From: Caballeronia telluris
GTDB taxonomy: Bacteria; Pseudomonadota; Gammaproteobacteria; Burkholderiales; Burkholderiaceae
Direction of reading: 5' to 3'
DNA: 64,000 bases
NCBI RefSeq assembly: GCF_001544495.1
Contig: NZ_FCNZ02000020.1
Coordinates: 41,855-105,854 of the forward strand
Under the pieces are notes generated by a model that saw nothing but the letters and a program-made list of their open reading frames with translations, did no database searches and was not told the origin of the DNA. Below are positions 26,134 to 35,261 of the stretch, one piece after another (position 1 is the stretch's first letter; each line of letters starts with the position of its first letter). A program made the position numbers and the translations under genes.

Positions 26134-27879
26134 TCAGGGCAGCGCAAACACGACGAGCGCGTTGCCGCGCTTGAAGTCGAGCTGGGTGTTGCCGCCCGCC
26201 GCCACCGCGATGTACTGCTTGCCGCGCACCGTGTAGGACACCGCTGGCGCATTCACGCCCGCGCCGCACTGGTACTCCCAGAGCGTCTTGCCGGTCGCGG
26301 CATCGAAGGCGCGAAAGAGGCCGTTGCCCTCGCCGTTGAACACGAGCCCGCCCGCGGTCGCGAGGACGCCGCCGATCAGCGGCTGTTCCGTCTTGACGCC
26401 CCACGCGATCTTGCCCGTATCGACGTTCACGGCGACGAGCCGGCCCCACTGCTCTTCGGACGGAATCGTCTTGAACGCGCCGCCGAGCCACAGCTTGCCG
26501 CCGGGATAGTCGACGCTTTCGACCTGATACGTCATCGGCTGATGCAGGTTCGCCGCATAGGCCATGCGCGTCTTCGGGCTGAACGCCATCGGCGACCATT
26601 CGACGCCGCCGTTCGCGCCCGGCAGCATCCGCGCGCCGTTCGCCGTCGGCAGGGTCCAGACGCCCTCCTGCGGGATCATCGCCTCCGACACGCGGATCAG
26701 CCGCCCGTCGCGGCGGTCGTGCACGTAGACGAAGCCCGTCTTGCCGCCGTGAATGATGCCGGGAATCGTCTGGCCGTTCTTGTCGCGCACGTCGACCAAG
26801 ATCGGCGGGCTCACCGCGTCGAGATCCCACACGTCGTGCGCGACGTACTGGTAGTGCCACTTGTACTTGCCGCTGTCGAGATCGATGGCGACGAGCGAAT
26901 CGGTATAGAGATTGTCGCCGGGACGAATCGCGCCATGCAGGTCCGGCGACGGATTGCCGACCACGAAGTACACGGTATGCGTCTGCCGGTCGACCGCGGG
27001 CGCCATCCATACGCCGCCGCCGAGCGTCTTGTAGAAGTCGCCGCCCTTCGAGGCGAGCTGCTGTTTCTCCGCCGCGATGTCGCGCTTCATGTTGCGGCCG
27101 GCGGCGTCGTTTTCGGCCCAGACGCCTTCGTGGCCCGTTTCGGGAATCGTGTAGAAGGTCCAGAGCAACTGGCCGGAGTTCGCATCGAACGCCTTCACGA
27201 AACCGCGAATGCCGTACTCGCCGCCGTTCGTGCCGATCAGCACCTTGTCGTCGACGACGACGGGCGCCATCGTCTCCGAGTAGCCGAGTTCGGGGTCCGC
27301 GATCTGCGTCTGCCAGAGGACCTTCCCCGTCTTCGCATCGAGCGCGACGAGCTTCGAATCGAGCGTGCCCATGTAGAGCCGGTCGCCGAGAATCGCGACG
27401 CCGCGGTTGTTCGGGCCGCAGCAGAAGGTCGTGACGGGCCCCATCTTGTGCTTGTAATGCCAGAATTCCTTGCCGGTGACGGCGTCGATCGCGTAGACGT
27501 GGTTGTACGACGTCGTCAGGAACATCACGCCATTCGAGACGATCGGCGCCGTCTCCATCGATTCCATCACCGCGGTCTGGAAGATGAACGCGGGCCGCAG
27601 CTTCGCGACGTTGGTTGTGTTGATCTGCGAGGCGGGCGCGTAGCGCGTCTCGGCGTAGGAGCCGTTCGAGTGCAGCCACGACGACGCGTCGCTCGCGGCG
27701 GCATCGAGTTGCCGCTGCGTGATCGGGCGTAGCATGTCGGGCATCGGCGCGGCTTGCGTGGTCGCCGTGTTCTGTATTTCGTCGGCGGCCCGCGCGGGCG
27801 TGGTCCAGATCAGGCTGCCGGCGCCGGCGCAGGCGCCGCAGAGGAACAGGGGGAAAAGTGTAGTGCGGAACCCGGCCAT
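26134..27879 (-). CDS. PQQ-dependent alcohol dehydrogenase, periplasmic, probable lanthanide type
   Basis: 581 residues with an export signal ending at 'TTPARAADE'. Eight-bladed propeller with repeated tryptophan-docking motifs ('LVALDAKTGKVLWQ', 'VKAFDANSGQLLWTF', 'FDAATGKTLWEYQ'). The vicinal disulfide pair Cys153-Cys154 ('TTFCCGPNNRG') stacks on PQQ. Asn309 ('VVGNPSPD') and the catalytic Asp352 in 'HDVWDLDAV' are present. Asp354, two residues on, is the extra ligand that marks lanthanide-dependent enzymes (XoxF, PedH/ExaF). There is no C-terminal haem domain; the cytochrome is a separate downstream gene. ATG at 27879 has GGAG upstream. Confidence 0.88.
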   Translation of the reverse strand: MAGFRTTLFPLFLCGACAGAGSLIWTTPARAADEIQNTATTQAAPMPDMLRPITQRQLDAAASDASSWLHSNGSYAETRYAPASQINTTNVAKLRPAFIFQTAVMESMETAPIVSNGVMFLTTSYNHVYAIDAVTGKEFWHYKHKMGPVTTFCCGPNNRGVAILGDRLYMGTLDSKLVALDAKTGKVLWQTQIADPELGYSETMAPVVVDDKVLIGTNGGEYGIRGFVKAFDANSGQLLWTFYTIPETGHEGVWAENDAAGRNMKRDIAAEKQQLASKGGDFYKTLGGGVWMAPAVDRQTHTVYFVVGNPSPDLHGAIRPGDNLYTDSLVAIDLDSGKYKWHYQYVAHDVWDLDAVSPPILVDVRDKNGQTIPGIIHGGKTGFVYVHDRRDGRLIRVSEAMIPQEGVWTLPTANGARMLPGANGGVEWSPMAFSPKTRMAYAANLHQPMTYQVESVDYPGGKLWLGGAFKTIPSEEQWGRLVAVNVDTGKIAWGVKTEQPLIGGVLATAGGLVFNGEGNGLFRAFDAATGKTLWEYQCGAGVNAPAVSYTVRGKQYIAVAAGGNTQLDFKRGNALVVFALP

Positions 27880-28218
27880 GACAGTCTCCCGATCGCTATT
27901 GTTTTACTTCGGTCTGACGACGGTATGCGACGGCGGTGCGGCGGTGCGGCGGTGTGTCGAGTGCGCGGCAATTTTCCAGGATCGCGCGAGACTCGCGTTA
28001 GAGAATAGGCAATTTGAACCAGCTTTTCCAGACGTAGTTAATACTCGGACCGATAGGCGCACAAAAACGCGCAAGCGTAAGGCACCTGTTGGTTGCCATG
28101 CATTTCCCCCGATTTTTAGTAGTATGGATTGGAAGCGCCGACGCCTGATTCGCCGCATTTCACGCAAAGCGCGCATCGGGTACGGCACAATGCAGCGCCG
28201 TCCTTGAAGGTATCCAAA
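27880..28218. other. Gene-free divergent region between PQQ dehydrogenase and AI-2E permease
   Basis: 339 bp with no supported gene. It holds a short direct repeat of GCGGTGCG-type units near 27932-27955 and AT-richer patches (27999-28045, 28110-28135) that may carry promoters for both genes. I see no clear operator. An in-frame ATG at 28129 could extend the permease but lacks a ribosome site. Confidence 0.4.
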
Positions 28219-29373
28219 TTGAATCCCCGCCAGCCCGTCGACATCGCCCGCATCCTGCTCGTCATCGTGATTCTCTCCGCGCTGACGATCGGCAGCCTCT
28301 ACGTCCTGCGGCCGTTCCTGCCGGGCCTCATCTGGGCGACCACCATCGTCGTCGCCACCTGGCCGATGATGAAAGCGATCCAGCGCCGCTGCGGCAACCG
28401 CCGCTGGATCGCCACCACGATCATGCTGCTCATGCTGCTGATCGTGATCGTGCTGCCGCTCTATCAGGCGATCTCGACGCTCGCGCTGCATGGCGGCGAG
28501 ATCATGGCGGCCATCAAGGGCCTGCCCGCCTACGCGCTGCCGCCGCCGCCGGGCTGGATCCACGAAGTGCCGCTCGCCGGCGCGCGCATCGCGCACGAAT
28601 GGCAGACGCTCTCCGACGCCGGCCCCGGCGGCCTGCTCGCCAAGATTGAACCCTACGTGACGATCGCCGCGCGCTGGATGCTGCAGCATGCGGCCGTCGT
28701 CGGCGTGTTCGTCATTCACATGTTCATTACCGTGATCATCGCGGGCATTCTGTATATGCAGGGCGAACACGCCGGCCACTTCATCACGCGTTTCGCCACG
28801 CGCATTGCCGCGCAGCGCGGCGCCGAAGCCGTCAAGCTCGCCGGGCTGTCGATCCGCGCGGTGGCGCTCGGCATCGTCGTGACGGCGGTGACGCAGTCGG
28901 CGCTCGGCGGCATCGGGCTGTGGATCGCGGGCGTGCCGGCGGCGGGCATTCTCACGGCCTTGATGCTGATGTTCTGCCTCGCGCAGATCGGGCCGCTCCT
29001 GCCGCTGCTCGGCAGCGTCGCGTGGCTCTTCTGGCACGACGCGCACGTGGCCGCGATCCTGCTGCTGATCTGGTCGATCATGATCGCGATGCTCGACAAC
29101 GTGCTGCGCCCGCTGCTCATCAAGCGCGGCGTGAACCTCTCGATGCTGCTGATCCTCTCGGGCGTGCTCGGCGGCATGTTCGCGTTCGGCATCGTCGGGC
29201 TGTTCATCGGGCCGGTGATCCTCGCGGTCACCTCGACGATCCTCAACGCGTGGATCAACGAGCAGCCGCCGCTCCCGCAAGTCGAGCCGGCGATCGGCCA
29301 GCCGGTTTCTTCCCCGGCGGCGCTCGGGGCGAACGACGCCGCGAGTCCGCCCCGCCATCCGCGTGACGCATGA
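28219..29373 (+). CDS. AI-2E family (YdiK/PerM-like) membrane protein
   Basis: 384 residues with about eight hydrophobic segments: a cluster of two or three at the N-terminus, a soluble middle, and 'GGIGLWIAGVPAAGILTALMLMF' to 'GLFIGPVILAVTSTILNAW' near the C-terminus. 'DNVLRPLLIKRGVNLSMLLILSGVLGGMFAFGIVGLFIGP' is the family hallmark. Start TTG at 28219 is favoured by GAAGG 8 bp upstream. Transported substrate unknown; few family members truly carry autoinducer-2. Confidence 0.85.
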   Translation: MNPRQPVDIARILLVIVILSALTIGSLYVLRPFLPGLIWATTIVVATWPMMKAIQRRCGNRRWIATTIMLLMLLIVIVLPLYQAISTLALHGGEIMAAIKGLPAYALPPPPGWIHEVPLAGARIAHEWQTLSDAGPGGLLAKIEPYVTIAARWMLQHAAVVGVFVIHMFITVIIAGILYMQGEHAGHFITRFATRIAAQRGAEAVKLAGLSIRAVALGIVVTAVTQSALGGIGLWIAGVPAAGILTALMLMFCLAQIGPLLPLLGSVAWLFWHDAHVAAILLLIWSIMIAMLDNVLRPLLIKRGVNLSMLLILSGVLGGMFAFGIVGLFIGPVILAVTSTILNAWINEQPPLPQVEPAIGQPVSSPAALGANDAASPPRHPRDA

Positions 29374-29610
29374 AGCGCCGATCCCTAACAGGCGAATCGG
29401 CTCGGAACAAGGGATCGAATCGCAAACTCGACGTCAAGTTTTGCAATCTACCGAGCGGATTTAAGAGTTATCCCATGGATCGTTTCCCGAATCGATTCAA
29501 GCGCTTAACGAGATGTTGCATTCACGCCCGCGCGGCATATTTAGGATGGCGTAGTCCATTACAATACGCGCCTTGCTTATTTGCCCGTTCGCGGGCGCGG
29601 GAGAATCGCC

Positions 29611-30156
29611 ATGTCTTTGCACGACGTGGACTCCATCGATTACATCGGCGTCAATATTCTTTTCAGGCACGTCTACGTCGGGATCTTCGACGATCTTGAC
29701 TGGGACGACGAAAGCACGCATTTCGCCTTGCTGACGAAGAAAATCGATCGGTACACACAGTACATTCGCTCCGGCCAGCTGCTGGCCGCCTACCCGGAGG
29801 TGCGCGGCTACGGCATCGTGTTCGAATACGTCGCGACGTGGCCCATGACGGCATCGGCCAGGCGGTTCTGGAAATCGCGCGAACAGATCATTCGCAGCGC
29901 CGGTTACGAGGTGCGCAGCCGCACCGTCGACGTCCGGCCGGTGCTGCGCGGCGAAGCGTCGCGCGACACGGCGGCGCAGCCGGACGCGGACGAGGAGACG
30001 GCCGAATCGCTTTATGTAGCCAAAGCCGACGCCGAAGTCACCGCGATGCCGCGCATTGCGCCGTTGCTGTCGTTGCCGGCGCCGGCGATTGGCGCGCCCA
30101 CCGGGCTCGGCCGCGCGCCCATGTCGCTGCCTCTGCTGGCATCGATGCGTCGGTGA
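29611..30156 (+). CDS. Conserved protein of unknown function (DUF6572-like N-domain)
   Basis: 181 residues, no signal peptide. The first ~115 residues ('SIDYIGVN', 'IFDDLDWDDESTHFALLTKKIDRYTQYIRSGQL', 'GYGIVFEYVATWPMTASARRFWKSREQIIRSAGYEV') match a widespread small domain of unknown function that I believe is DUF6572. The C-terminal third is Ala/Pro-rich and probably disordered. TACAAT near 29560 could be its -10. ATG at 29611 after GGGAGAA. Confidence 0.7.
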   Translation: MSLHDVDSIDYIGVNILFRHVYVGIFDDLDWDDESTHFALLTKKIDRYTQYIRSGQLLAAYPEVRGYGIVFEYVATWPMTASARRFWKSREQIIRSAGYEVRSRTVDVRPVLRGEASRDTAAQPDADEETAESLYVAKADAEVTAMPRIAPLLSLPAPAIGAPTGLGRAPMSLPLLASMRR

Positions 30157-30181
30157 GCGTTTCCGGGACGCGAAGCACACG

Positions 30182-30218
30182 AAAAACGGCGAAACCCTGC
30201 GGGTTTCGCCGTTTTTTT
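30182..30218. terminator. Strong intrinsic terminator between convergent genes
   Basis: ACGGCGAAACCC (30186-30197) pairs perfectly with GGGTTTCGCCGT (30201-30212) around TGC, flanked by A5 on one side and T7 on the other. It can end both the rightward DUF gene and the leftward exported-protein gene. Confidence 0.92.
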
Positions 30219-30253
30219 ACGTCCGCGCACAGTCGACGCCCCGCGTCGGGCGC

Positions 30254-30973
30254 TTATCGCACCATGCTAAGCGCCGAAGCCGCGCTGCCCGGCACCGCGA
30301 TGCCATTCGCCTTCGCGTACTGCACGGCCTGCGACAGCGTCGCGACGAGCGACTGAAACTGCCCCGGCGCCGATTGCGCGATATAGGTCGCGGCCTGCGC
30401 CGTCGCCGGATTCGAACCCGCCTGCACGAGCGACGTCAGGCTCATCGTATTGCTCACCGCGCCGAGATCGGATTGCAGCCCCGCATACTGGCTCACGCCC
30501 TTGCCGAGCGACGCGAGGCCGTCGCTGAACGCCTGCTTGTTCACGCTGCCGGCCGCAGGCGCCGCCGATCCGCCCGCGAACGCCTGCATCAGCGACTGCG
30601 ACACGGTCTGCTGCGTCCCGCCGAGTTGCGACAGCATGCTCGCGCTCGGCAGCGCGCCCGTCGCGCCTGAACCGCCCGCCGCGTTCGCGAGCATTCCCGC
30701 CGCCGATTGCGCCTGGCTCGCGACGCCCGTCATGCCCATCGACGAAGCAAGGCCCGACTGGCCCGCGAGCACCTGCTGGTTCGCGCCCAGATAGTTCTGC
30801 ACGAGCGAATTGAGCGCGGACGGCTGCGCCGTCCCGTTCGCCCCGTTCGCTGCCGGCTCCGCCTTGTTGCCGCCGAAGCCGAACTGCTGGAGGTTGAGTT
30901 GCGCCTGCGAGGCCGCGGGCGCGATCAGCGCGCCCGCAATCAGCATTGCGATCCAGGATGAACGCTTCGCCAT
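30254..30973 (-). CDS. Exported Ala/Gly/Ser/Gln-rich protein, function unknown
   Basis: 239 residues. Signal peptide 'MAKRSSWIAMLIAGALIAPAASQAQ'. The mature protein is low complexity (Ala, Gly, Ser, Gln), with amphipathic helices such as 'QTVSQSLMQAFAGG' and 'FQSLVATLSQAVQYAKANGIAVP'. No enzyme motif or Cys. ATG at 30971-30973 follows GGGAGA. It lies 101 bp after the 3-hydroxyisobutyryl-CoA hydrolase gene on the same strand but likely has its own promoter. Confidence 0.75.
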   Translation of the reverse strand: MAKRSSWIAMLIAGALIAPAASQAQLNLQQFGFGGNKAEPAANGANGTAQPSALNSLVQNYLGANQQVLAGQSGLASSMGMTGVASQAQSAAGMLANAAGGSGATGALPSASMLSQLGGTQQTVSQSLMQAFAGGSAAPAAGSVNKQAFSDGLASLGKGVSQYAGLQSDLGAVSNTMSLTSLVQAGSNPATAQAATYIAQSAPGQFQSLVATLSQAVQYAKANGIAVPGSAASALSMVR

Positions 30974-31074
30974 AGTAGGAATCTCCCTTGATTTGTCCGT
31001 TGAACGATCGAATGCCCGTTCGACCGGAGGACCAATCCGCGGTTCGTCCCGTTTACATTTGCTTGCGAATTTCT

Positions 31075-32196
31075 TCAGTCGATTGCGCCTAAGTCCGCGA
31101 GCGGATGCGTGTCGCGCCGCCACGGTGAAGCGAGGACGTGCTGCAAGCGTTCCGCGCGCACTTCCGCGAGCGTCGCGGGCGCCCAGCGCGGCCGCTGGTC
31201 ACGGTCGACGATCAGCGCGCGCACGCCTTCGCAAAAATCGCCGTCGCGGATCGTGCGGTACACGATGCCGAGTTCCATCCGGAAGCAGTCGGCGAGCGTC
31301 ATCTGGCGGCCGCGCAACAGCGCGTGATACGTGACTTCGAGCATCGTCGGCGAGTGACTCGTGAGCGCGCCGAGCGTAGCGTCTATCCATTCCGACGCGC
31401 TCGCCTGCCGCAACCCCTCGACGATGCGCTCGACGCCGCCCGCCGCGCCGAAATAGCGCCTGATCTGCGCGCGATGCGCTTCGAGCGGCGCGTCGCGTTC
31501 GACGTTCGCGGGCGGCACGAACACGCGGCGCAATCCGTCGAGCGCGCTTTCCGATGCGTCCCAGCGCAGCGCGTCGAGCCGCGCGGCGAAACCGTGCAGC
31601 CACGCCGACGGCACGCAGACATCCGCGAGACCGTACGCGAGCGCATCCGCGCCCGAGAGCATCGCGCCCGTCAGCCCCGCGTACAGTTCGACGTCGAGCG
31701 GCATCCGGCGCATGAAATGCGTCGCGCCGACGTCGGGCAGCATGCCGATGCGCGTCTCGGGCATCGCCATCTTCGTGCGCTCGGTGACGACGCGCAACGC
31801 AGCGCCCTGCGCGAGCCCCATGCCGCCGCCCATCACGATGCCGTCCATCAGCGCGACGACCGGCTTCGGAAAATGATGGATCGCGTAGTCGAGCCGGTAT
31901 TCGTCGACGAAAAAGCGCAGCCACGGCGTCTCGCGCGCGGTGTCGTTGCGCGCCGAATCGTAGAGCGCGCGGATGTCGCCGCCCGCGCAAAACGCCTTTT
32001 CGCCCGCGCCGCGCAGCACGACGGCGGCGATCGCGTCGTCGCTCTGGCAGCGTTCGAAGGCTTCGGTCAGCAAACGGATCATGTCGTGCGACAGCGCGTT
32101 CAGCGCGCGCGGCCGGTTCAGCGTGACGACGGCCACGCGATTGACGATCTCGAAGCCGATTTCCGGCTCGTCCTGCACCACGTTCTGTGTGCTCAT
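31075..32196 (-). CDS. 3-hydroxyisobutyryl-CoA hydrolase (enoyl-CoA hydratase/isomerase fold)
   Basis: 373 residues, longer than crotonase-type hydratases because of the C-terminal extension of HIBYL-CoA hydrolases. Oxyanion-hole segments 'KAFCAGGDIRALYDSAR' and 'DGIVMGGGMGLAQGAALRVVTERTKMAMPETRIGMLPDVGATHFM' hold the family's Glu and Asp. It cleaves 3-hydroxyisobutyryl-CoA in valine breakdown. Last gene of a leftward operon with an acyl-CoA synthetase (14 bp apart) and an isobutyryl-CoA-dehydrogenase-like ACAD. Confidence 0.88.
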   Translation of the reverse strand: MSTQNVVQDEPEIGFEIVNRVAVVTLNRPRALNALSHDMIRLLTEAFERCQSDDAIAAVVLRGAGEKAFCAGGDIRALYDSARNDTARETPWLRFFVDEYRLDYAIHHFPKPVVALMDGIVMGGGMGLAQGAALRVVTERTKMAMPETRIGMLPDVGATHFMRRMPLDVELYAGLTGAMLSGADALAYGLADVCVPSAWLHGFAARLDALRWDASESALDGLRRVFVPPANVERDAPLEAHRAQIRRYFGAAGGVERIVEGLRQASASEWIDATLGALTSHSPTMLEVTYHALLRGRQMTLADCFRMELGIVYRTIRDGDFCEGVRALIVDRDQRPRWAPATLAEVRAERLQHVLASPWRRDTHPLADLGAID

Positions 32197-32210
32197 TCGT
32201 TCAAGATTCC

Positions 32211-33917
32211 TTATTCGGCTTTTGCGTTCTGACGCAGTTCGGGGAAGTCTTCTTCCCAGAATTCGAATTCGCCCCGCGCCGCGCCTTCGACGCGCGCCGC
32301 TTCCTGGCGCCGCAGTTCCACGCGGCGGATTTTCCCGGAAATCGTCTTGGGCAATTCCGCGAACTCGATGCGCCGGATGCGCTTGTAGGGCGCGAGCCGT
32401 TCGCGCGAAAACGCGAAGACGCTGCGCGCGACGTCCGGTCCGATCGTGAAGCCGTGCCGCACCGTGACGAACGCCTTCGGCACCGACAGCCGCAGCGCGT
32501 CGGGACTCGGCACGACCGCCGCTTCCGCGATCGCTTCATGCTCGATCAGCACGCTTTCGAGTTCGAACGGGCTCAACCGGTAGTCGGACGACTTGAACAC
32601 GTCGTCCGCGCGGCCGATGTAGGTGAAATAGCCGTCCGGCGTGCGCGCGGCAACGTCCGACGTGCGGTAGTGGCCGTCGCGCATCGCGTTCGCGGTGGCG
32701 GCGGGATTGTCGGCGTAACCCGTCATCAGGCCGAGCGGCGGCTCGTCGACGGGCAGCGCGATCTCGCCCTCGTCGGCGGGATGGCCGTCGGGATCGAGCA
32801 GCGTCACGCGATAACCGGGCAGCGGCCGGCCCATCGATCCGGGCACGACGCGCTGTCCCGGCGTGTTCGCGATCTGCGCGGTGGTTTCGGTCTGGCCGTA
32901 GCCATCGCGGATCGGCACGCCCCACGCCGCCTGCACGCGCTCGACCACTTCGGGATTCAACGGCTCGCCCGCGCCGACGATCTCGCGCAGCTTCACCTCA
33001 TACGACGCGAGCGGTTCCTGCACGAGCATGCGCCAGACGGTCGGCGGCGCGCAGAGCGTGCTGACTTCGTGGCGCACGAGGATGTCGAGCGTCTTCGCGG
33101 CGTCGAAGCGGCTGAAGTTGTAGATGAACACGCACGCGCGCGCGTTCCACGGCGCGAAAAAGCAGCTCCACGCGTGCTTCGCCCAGCCGGGCGAACTGAT
33201 ATTCCAGTGGACGTCGCCGGGTTGCAGGCCGATCCAGTACATCGTCGACAGGTGGCCGACCGGGTAGCTCTGATGCGTATGCGCGACGAGCTTCGGCTTC
33301 GACGTCGTGCCCGAGGTGAAGTACAGCAAGTACGGATCGACGGCGTTCGTTTCGGCATCCGCAACAAACGCCGGCGACGCTTTATACGCTGCATCGAAGT
33401 CGAGCCAGCCTCCGCGTATTCCGCCCACGGCGATGCGTAGCGACGGCACGTCGACGTCGTCGAACTTCGGCAATTCGTTGCCATCGACGATCACGTGCTG
33501 CACGCGTCCTAGTGCGATACGGTCACGCAGATCGGCGCTGGCGAGTTGCGTGGTCGCGGGCAGCACGACCGCGCCGAGCTTCATCGCGCCGAGCATCGTG
33601 TCCCACAGTTCGACGCGATTGGGCAGCATCAGCAGAATCCGGTCGCCGCGCGCGACGCCCAGACCGCGCAGATGATTCGCGACGCGCGCCGAGCGCTCGC
33701 TCATCTGCGCGAACGAATAGCGCGTCTCATCACCGCTTTCGTCGACGATCGCGAGCGCCGGCGCGTCGTTGCCTTCTGCCATCGGATCGAAATAATCGAG
33801 TGCCCAGTTGAATCGATCGAGCACCGGCCATCGGAAGTCGCGGTAGGCGGTGTCGTAGTCGGTGCGGTGGCGCAGCAGGAAGTCTCTTGCGTCGATAAAG
33901 GCGTCGGCCGAGGTCAT
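32211..33917 (-). CDS. AMP-forming acyl-CoA synthetase (medium/branched-chain type)
   Basis: 568 residues. P-loop 'LLYFTSGTTSKPKLVAHTH', 'RDGYGQTETTAQIAN', 'YFTYIGRADDVFKSSDYRLSPFELESVL' and the acylation lysine in 'LPKTISGKIRRVEL'. The pattern follows the acetyl/medium-chain acyl-CoA synthetases rather than long-chain FadD. In this operon isobutyrate or another short branched acid is a reasonable substrate (inference from the ACAD and HIBYL-CoA hydrolase neighbours). Confidence 0.87.
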   Translation of the reverse strand: MTSADAFIDARDFLLRHRTDYDTAYRDFRWPVLDRFNWALDYFDPMAEGNDAPALAIVDESGDETRYSFAQMSERSARVANHLRGLGVARGDRILLMLPNRVELWDTMLGAMKLGAVVLPATTQLASADLRDRIALGRVQHVIVDGNELPKFDDVDVPSLRIAVGGIRGGWLDFDAAYKASPAFVADAETNAVDPYLLYFTSGTTSKPKLVAHTHQSYPVGHLSTMYWIGLQPGDVHWNISSPGWAKHAWSCFFAPWNARACVFIYNFSRFDAAKTLDILVRHEVSTLCAPPTVWRMLVQEPLASYEVKLREIVGAGEPLNPEVVERVQAAWGVPIRDGYGQTETTAQIANTPGQRVVPGSMGRPLPGYRVTLLDPDGHPADEGEIALPVDEPPLGLMTGYADNPAATANAMRDGHYRTSDVAARTPDGYFTYIGRADDVFKSSDYRLSPFELESVLIEHEAIAEAAVVPSPDALRLSVPKAFVTVRHGFTIGPDVARSVFAFSRERLAPYKRIRRIEFAELPKTISGKIRRVELRRQEAARVEGAARGEFEFWEEDFPELRQNAKAE

Positions 33918-33948
33918 CTTGTCTCCAGTTTTTTGTATAAATTCATGC

Positions 33949-35085
33949 CTACAGTTGCCGCGCGATCACCATCCTTTGCACTTCGCTCGTGCCCTCATAA
34001 ATCTGCGTGATGCGCGCATCGCGATAATGCCGCGCGACCGGATAGTCCTCCAGGAACCCATAGCCGCCGTGGATCTGGATCGCGTCCGAACAGACGCGCT
34101 CGGCCATCTCCGACGCATAGAGCTTCGCCTGCGACGCCTCCGACAGACACGCAATGCCCTCGGTGCGCATGCGCGCCGCGTGCAGCACGAGCAAGCGCGC
34201 GGCGTTCAGTTGCGTGTGCATGTCGGCGAGCATGTTCGCGACAGACTGATGCTCGTGGATCGGCCGGCCGAACTGCACGCGCTCGTGCGAATAGGCGCGC
34301 GCCGCATCGAACGCCGCGCGCGCGATGCCGAGCGCCTGCGCCGCGATGCCGATGCGTCCGCCCTCCAGATTCGACAGCGCGATCTTTAAGCCCTCGCCGC
34401 GCGCGCCAAGCAGGTTCGCGGCGGGGATCGCGCAGTCGTCGAAGGTGATCGGGCACGTATCCGACGCGCGGATGCCGAGTTTGTGCTCCGGCGGACCGAC
34501 GTTGAAGCCGGGCGTGCCGGTCGGCACGATGAACGCTGAAATGCCCTTCTTGCCGAGTTCCGGGTCCGTGACGGCGAACACGATTGCCAGCCCCGCGCGC
34601 GCGCCGTTCGTCACGAACTGCTTGCTGCCGGAGATGACCCACTTGCCGTCGCGCTCGATCGCGCGCGTGCGCAGGTTGTTCGCCTCCGATCCCGCCTGCG
34701 GCTCCGTCAGGCAGAACGCGCCGATCACCTCGCCGCTCGCGAGCGTCGGCAGATACTCGGCTTTTTGCGCGTCGGTGCCGAATTTGAGGATCGGCCCGCA
34801 GCCGACCGAGTTGTGCACGCTCATCAGCGTCGCGCACGAGGCGCAGCCCGCCGCGATCTCTTCCATCGCGAGCGCGTAGGCGGTGTAGTCGCTGTAGGTG
34901 CCGCCGAGTTCCGCCGGCACGATCATGCCGAGCAGGCCGAGTTCGCCCATCTGGCGGACGACCGAATCGGGAATCTTCTTGTCGCGGTCCCATTGAGCCG
35001 CGTTTGGCGCGAGCACTTCGCTTGCGAATTCGCGAGCGGCGTCGCGGATCATGCGCTGCTCTTCGGTGAGAAAACTGTCGATCAT
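33949..35085 (-). CDS. Acyl-CoA dehydrogenase (isobutyryl/short branched-chain type)
   Basis: 378 residues, typical ACAD length. 'GAFCLTEPQAGSEANNLRTRA', 'KWVISGSKQFVTNGARAGLAIVFAVTD', 'LGIRASDTCPITFDDCAIP', and the catalytic Glu in 'ITQIYEGTSEVQRMVIARQL'. Position beside HIBYL-CoA hydrolase suggests isobutyryl-CoA dehydrogenase in valine catabolism. First gene of its operon; 35086-35261 separates it from the divergent AraC gene. Confidence 0.9.
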   Translation of the reverse strand: MIDSFLTEEQRMIRDAAREFASEVLAPNAAQWDRDKKIPDSVVRQMGELGLLGMIVPAELGGTYSDYTAYALAMEEIAAGCASCATLMSVHNSVGCGPILKFGTDAQKAEYLPTLASGEVIGAFCLTEPQAGSEANNLRTRAIERDGKWVISGSKQFVTNGARAGLAIVFAVTDPELGKKGISAFIVPTGTPGFNVGPPEHKLGIRASDTCPITFDDCAIPAANLLGARGEGLKIALSNLEGGRIGIAAQALGIARAAFDAARAYSHERVQFGRPIHEHQSVANMLADMHTQLNAARLLVLHAARMRTEGIACLSEASQAKLYASEMAERVCSDAIQIHGGYGFLEDYPVARHYRDARITQIYEGTSEVQRMVIARQL

Positions 35086-35239
35086 GGAGGGCTCGCTAAA
35101 GAGGTGAAGGCGCCGGAGGTCGATGGTTTACACTTTTGCCCCACTGTCGGCGGGACCGCGCGGCGACGCTCGTGCGAACGAGTCTAGGCAATCGCGGCGC
35201 GTTAGCCGATGCCCAAAACGATCATGCTATCTGAGCGCT

Positions 35240-35259
35240 TTCGCCACCCTTTCGCCACC
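35240..35259. promoter_or_regulatory. Tandem TTCGCCACC repeats before the second AraC gene
   Basis: TTCGCCACC occurs at 35240-35248 and 35251-35259, an 11-bp direct repeat, about one helical turn. It sits between the divergent ACAD operon and AraC genes, directly before the AraC start, in the same way that GCCACC repeats sit before the first AraC gene at 15404-15419. Confidence 0.5.
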
Positions 35260-35261
35260 TA

